A stretch of DNA of 13,685 nucleotides, taken from assembly GCA_030594795.1 (NCBI GenBank), contig JAUVEK010000023.1:1-13685 (forward strand). The letters run 5' to 3'. Source of the DNA: Candidatus Nanohalarchaeota archaeon (GTDB lineage: Archaea > EX4484-52 > B79-G9). The position numbers were made by a program, and so were the translations under genes. Below, in pieces: positions 13,673-13,685 of the stretch (the first letter of the stretch is position 1; every line of letters begins with the position of its first letter). The notes beneath the pieces are model-generated. The model did no database searches, had not been told where the DNA came from, and worked only from the letters and a program-made list of their open reading frames with translations.

Positions 13673-13685
13673 GGTGTGAAAATTG
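13673..13685 (+). promoter_or_regulatory. Ribosome binding site and probable start codon of the next gene (L14 expected)
   Basis: GGTG (13673-13676) is followed by TTG at 13683-13685, the last codon in the window, at normal spacing; GTG 13676 is an alternative start. In archaeal S10 clusters the gene after S17 is L14, but no coding sequence is left to confirm it. Confidence 0.4.

Noticed and set aside
1..13685. CRISPR array or insertion sequence
   Set aside because: No regularly spaced direct repeats and no transposase-like frame were seen. The only large direct repeat is the pair of ATPase genes.

Overview
The window is archaeal chromosomal DNA. The right half is the archaeal S10-type ribosomal protein cluster in its canonical order: L3, L4, L23, L2, S19, L22, S3, L29, aIF1 (SUI1), Rnp1 (RNase P p29) and S17, with what looks like the first codon of the next gene (L14 is expected) at the right edge. 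The translation factor and the RNase P subunit inside the cluster are an archaeal hallmark. Shine-Dalgarno sites of the GGTGA(T) type sit before most genes, and archaeal TATA boxes are visible. I cannot fix the lineage. The extended L23 and S3, the membrane-anchored HerA-like ATPases and a MNT/HEPN pair would fit a DPANN archaeon, but that is inference. Every recognised gene is on the + strand. Outside the MNT/HEPN genes and one intergenic stretch, that strand is very rich in A and poor in T.

Layout. (1) Positions 1-2637 hold two tandem paralogous HerA/VirB4-like ATPases. The first is cut by the window edge. The second is complete, with a signal peptide, a sequon-rich extracytoplasmic domain, one membrane helix and a cytoplasmic ATPase. 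(2) Positions 2698-4425 encode a large soluble coiled-coil protein with its own TATA box. (3) Positions 4426-4798 hold no convincing gene, but about 150 bases of it form five back-to-back hairpins. (4) Positions 4799-6235 encode the tRNA-splicing RNA ligase RtcB. (5) Positions 6436-7115 hold a two-gene MNT nucleotidyltransferase/HEPN toxin-antitoxin module (MntA/HepT, type VII) with base composition unlike its neighbours. (6) Positions 7116-7506 are a gene-poor stretch with a strong TATA box followed by a chain of hairpins ending just before the L3 ribosome binding site, probably the structured 5' leader of the ribosomal operon. (7) Positions 7507-13670 are the ribosomal operon, with gaps of 0-33 nt and several overlaps.

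Function. Most of the window is translation and RNA-processing housekeeping: ribosome assembly, initiation factor aIF1, RNase P and RtcB. The accessory material is the left-hand ATPase/coiled-coil locus, which could be a surface or DNA-translocation machine comparable in principle to CedB-type HerA ATPases, and the toxin-antitoxin pair. The places most worth a second look are the tandem ATPase locus, the palindrome-dense block at 4575-4725, the structured L3 leader, and the long charged extensions on L23 (N-terminal) and S3 (C-terminal).
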